Assembly (NCBI GenBank): GCA_014529385.2
Contig: CM043953.1
Span: 61,817,872 to 61,877,871 of the forward strand
Direction of reading: 5' to 3'
DNA: 60,000 nt
Origin: Adiantum capillus-veneris
Lineage: Eukaryota > Streptophyta > Polypodiopsida > Polypodiales > Pteridaceae
Shown: positions 56,330 through 60,000 of the stretch, in pieces
How the letters are laid out: every line of letters begins with the position of its first letter
Numbering within the stretch: the stretch's first letter is position 1
Notes under the pieces: generated by a model
Seen by the model: only the letters and a program-made list of their open reading frames with translations
Database searches by the model: none
What the model was told of the DNA's origin: nothing
Translations under genes and position numbers: made by a program

Positions 56330-58900
56330 TGACTAGATTCCATCCCAGCCTGGCCAACCTCTGCACCCAAAATGGCTTCTTCTGCATTTTTGGAAGATCA
56401 GTATTGTTGCATCTCTAGAATAGACCTCTCGACAATTGTCTTCTCAGCGATTGTATGAGAAAATATGGATGTGCTCATCACCATGGGTAACTCAAGAATT
56501 TAAAGACCAGAAGAAATCTCTCAAAACCATCTCGTGGTTGGTACCCTTCATTGTATCTATCTTAGTAGCTCTCTTGTGTCTATCCTTCTTTGGTAGGGAT
56601 GTTCCCTCAAGGCACAAGCTGTGCTTGAGGTAATTTTTACATTTCTTTGTTGATTTAATGTAACATCTCCACTCACAATTGTGAGTTTGGAAGAGAAAAA
56701 GCTTCATAAAGGTCCATCTCATTGAATTGTTTTATTATTTTCTATGCTTACTAAACTGTCTTTTCTTATAAAAACATTGAATTTTTTTTATTTGTCAATG
56801 GTTTACTTCATTTTATTTCTTTTATTGTTCTTCCTTTTTATTTTATTTTTTCAAAATGCCAATCAACCCTCAAATTTGAAGTTTGACTCTACTTTTCATT
56901 TTGAAGGCCTTAAAAAAACTTCCCTTCTTAGGAAAGGGTTGCATTTTGGGTGCAATTGTGAGCCATTAGTCCCACATTGCAACAAAATTCCTTGCGTATT
57001 AGTGCCACATTGCAACAAACTTTCTTTTTTACTATATCTTGTAGTTTTTGCACCTCTCTTTTTAATTAGGGCATTGAGAAAATTTGTAACTCCAATCTTT
57101 ACTGCTTTTTCGTATTTGTCTTTGATGTGAACTTGCAAGGTTGGGCCTTTTAGCAACTCCTCTTAACTCACGTCACCACATTTAACATTTCCTCCTTCTA
57201 ATTTTAGTGCCTGCCCTTGGGCATTGTTGAGAAGCGTTTGAGCAAGTTGGAAGGTTGTTGATTGATTGTCGATGGGCTATATTTTCATCATTGGTCAATG
57301 AATTTTCTGATGAGGTTCATTTTTTTGTAGCATTTTGAATGTCCAAATTTGTCTCTAATGTGAGAGATGATGTCGCATTGTCTATTGTAGTAGCATAATG
57401 GCGAGAATTTTGTTTGTTTATAAGAGTATGTGCAAAGGAAGTAGAATGGTGAGGATCTAAATTAGGTTCTAATACTTGGATGACCAAAGCGAAAAAAAAC
57501 TAGTGGAAAAAAGTACCTTTGGAATACATGCATTATTAAAGTGCTTATTAGCATGGGAAATATTAATATAGAACTGAAGGGACTATTTGCTGATGGATAT
57601 AGAAATAAGAGAGCAATAAATATGAGGGTAGCAATATGGGAAGCTAGTTTGCCTATTGTAGTCCCTCAAGTGCATAGGTGGAAGCAAAAAAGAGTGTTTA
57701 ATGCATATGTCCAATGATGGGACATCCTATATGAATACATAGAAATGCATGGAAAATGATATGCTGTGCAAGAAAGATTTTTGAGGGGTTCTTTAGAAAG
57801 AAAGTGTAGCTATAAAATCATATGACATGGATTTACAAGCTAGCACTCTTTTAGGAAGGGTTTTTGTTGTCTATTATAGGTGCTCTTATCTTATTGTGCA
57901 TTTTGCATGAATGATAGACTCACTCCACCATGATTAAATTAATAAACTTCGACTCGTATGCTCATCTCTTCCAACATGAGCGACACGACTTAGCTATTTG
58001 AAACTCTCTAGCTTGAGCGTAAGCCTAATAACCACGACTCTTAGCACATAGTTTAATAAGACTTGAAGCTTTGGGACTAATGCTTTGCTCATTTTTTGGG
58101 TCAACAACCCAACTCTCACTATGACAAAGAGTGTTTTTTGCACCCTAGCAACTTGACTTTTTACATTCTTGTTCTTACTACAAACATTTTGTCTGGTATA
58201 AGTAATTTTGAATCCTCAAAGAGAGGATTATTGAAGGAAAAAGTTGGCATTGAGGGATTCTATTAGCAGTGACAACATGAAGCAACAAAAGACCTTTAGT
58301 GATGCTATTTTAAGCATACAATGCTTCATTTCTGACAGACATATCATTTGTATATACACTTTTGATGTATTTACGGGCTCTATATGAGTTCTAGATTGTA
58401 TATTTGATGCTACCATGATGCCTAGGAGGAGTTGTAGAGATGCACACAATTCTATGCATCTCATGGGAGGCCAAACATATTTTTTATGCCCTAGGTATAA
58501 AAGTGAAAGTTAGGTCATTTTTTTACTTATCCTCTCAAAAGTAGAGCTTTCATGGAAAGCTTGTGAGGAATGTGGAGATGGTGATGCTTGTAGTGGAGCT
58601 TCCTTTTGTGATTCCACTCTTCCTATGGCGTGCTCTTACTTTTCTATCTCTTTGTCATTTGTATTAATGGTGTGTAGTTAAGTGCTAATTAGTCTCTAAT
58701 TGTTGCTTCCCGCTCTCATGGCTCTTCTCTTTCACTTGATTTGTGAGCTATTTGAGCTATTTATCTATGTGTGTGAGTGATTAATGAGAGTGTGCACTAT
58801 TGTCCACCTTATTTGTGAGATTAGAGTAGAGTAGAGAGTAGACATTGAGTAGCATTCACTATTAGCATTACATTCCCTTATTCTTGTCTCTTGATTAGGA
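56330..58900. other. Stretch without recognised gene
   Basis: AT-rich, with scattered short frames, none with a motif. It includes the second copy of a dispersed repeat (56999-57082). Confidence 0.5.
56999..57082. repeat. Dispersed repeat, copy 2 (LTR-like)
   Basis: TTAGTGCCACATTGCAACAA, ACTATATCTTGTAGTTTTTG, CACCTCTCTTTTTAATTAGGG; matches 38731-38811 in the same orientation. A nearby second start, TTAGTCCCACATTGCAACAA at about 56966, suggests a short internal duplication. Confidence 0.65.
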
Positions 58901-60000
58901 TCCTCTTCTTGAATTTCTCTTGACTCCATGCCTCCATGCACTAGCTGAAAAATTTCCTTATTATTGTTTTAAAAAAAAAGAAAACAATGAAAAAAGTTAA
59001 AAAATTTGTTCGAAATTCAAAAATTACGCAAAAATACCCAAAAAAGCCAAAAAGTCAATGAAAACTCATCGGTACGGAACACACAGTTTGGATTTATATT
59101 TTGCATCAAAATATTTTCTTTTTGTCGTTTTTGGATAAAAATTAAAAATTTTGGGCAATAAATTAGCAAAAAAATACTAATAATTTGCAAAAAATACTAG
59201 TAACTTTCTTTGGATTGAGATTTATTGTTGGTCATTGGAGCTATGCTACGATGGTACCCGCAACATTTGGCGCCATTGTTGGGGATTGATGGCCTACATT
59301 AGTGTAATTATGGCATAATCAAATTGGTTTTCTCATTAAAATTTTCACGAATTTCAAATTGTGTGTTTGTTGTTTTGTGGATTTTGAATGTGTGTGCATA
59401 TGGAATTGTGTTCAATTTTCCCTGATTTGATACCAATTCTTGCTAATTGTGTGCCTACACGCTCTAGTTTCTCGCTACTGTCTTGATACTTTCATTAATT
59501 GTGCTAGATTACACACTAATTTTCTACTAATTGAACTAACATGCTTTGATATTGTCCTAATTAGAGGCTTGGACTGCATTCTAACAATGTCGATTTGTGC
59601 TGATCATCACAAAACCATTTGTTGATTTTGGAATGCAAGATTAGGGCTTGGAGCATGGACGAAATTGGCCTACACATTGAGAAATCGGCAATTGGATGGT
59701 GCCATTGAATTTAAAACTTATACGGTATGCGTAGCCATTGTTGATTTTATGATTTTGGATTTTGGATGTGTGCTTTTGCATGCTGTAGCAATGCCAAAAG
59801 TTTTCTAGAATCAAATGTGCATAAATTGATGGTTTCATGTACTAATTTTCATTGTTTATTTGCTAATTGCATGCTTGAATGGTAAATTGCAATTGTGTGC
59901 ACTACGATCAAGTGTGTGTGCGAGTACTCTAATTGAGTGTTTGTATGACTAATTTTAGGTGTATGCACTAATTTGCCCTTGTGTGTTCCGCCAAAAAATC
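58901..60000 (+). mobile_element. 5' end of a Ty3-like element: LTR end, primer site and leader (partial)
   Basis: TGGCGCCATTGTTGGGGA at 59268-59285 differs from the canonical tRNA-Asp primer site of plant Tat elements by three transitions. It follows a CA-ended sequence (CCGCAACA, to 59265), as expected for an LTR end. The AT-rich sequence on both sides has no coding. The LTR start and the rest of the element are not visible here. Confidence 0.55.

Noticed and set aside
56744-57130. Hydrophobic plus-strand frame resembling a membrane protein
   Set aside because: It arises from a T-rich tract (Phe/Leu runs) and overlaps a dispersed repeat; no homologous motif is seen.

Overview
This 60-kb window is nuclear DNA from a land plant. 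The signs are CACTA transposase domains of the plant type, Ty3 elements with the plant-specific second RNase H, a fragment of a heavy-metal-associated isoprenylated plant protein (HIPP) gene, short GT-AG introns and pentatricopeptide (PPR) gene relics. The wording of the PPR relics and the repeat load suggest a fern or other seed-free plant, but that is an impression. Almost nothing looks like an intact single-copy gene; most of the window is nested or decayed mobile DNA.

1-21.6 kb is a nest of insertions. A MULE-like transposase gene (minus strand) carries two CACTA elements of one family, placed 5' end to 5' end 1.83 kb apart. Element 1 covers 1-2268 and runs off the left edge. Element 2 covers 4100-21583, has CACTA ends and a perfect TAT target duplication, and splits the MULE reading frame. 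Element 2 is itself interrupted by a Tat-type Ty3 retrotransposon (4805-12918, minus strand, two full LTRs) and by a 1.3-kb inverted-repeat element flanked by TTAA (18070-19390). It carries a decayed tnp2-type transposase gene (14341-18069), a second tnpA-type gene (19670-20980) and a captured HIPP fragment. Almost every nonsense codon in these genes fits C-to-T change at CG or CHG, the plant DNA methylation contexts.

21.6-24.9 kb is extremely AT-rich and holds a cluster of five long hairpins with poly-A/poly-G stems. 24.9-29.7 kb holds the most interesting locus: about 15 exons on the plus strand encoding an acidic N-terminus, a ParB-like domain and a C-terminal beta-class (motif IV before motif I) DNA amino-methyltransferase-like domain whose catalytic motif is altered. 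A short non-coding module recurs in two of its introns and just 3' of it.

30-33 kb holds a PPR pseudogene and a 475-bp inverted-repeat element with a minisatellite and tRNA-like A and B boxes. 33-41 kb is mostly unrecognised sequence with small ORFs, repeats and a decayed Ty3 fragment. 41.6-53.5 kb is a second PPR pseudogene split by a Ty3 element (42872-53029) whose inner 4.4 kb appears inverted. 53.5-60 kb holds further unrecognised fragments and, at 59268, a decayed primer-binding site suggesting another Ty3 element that runs off the right edge.
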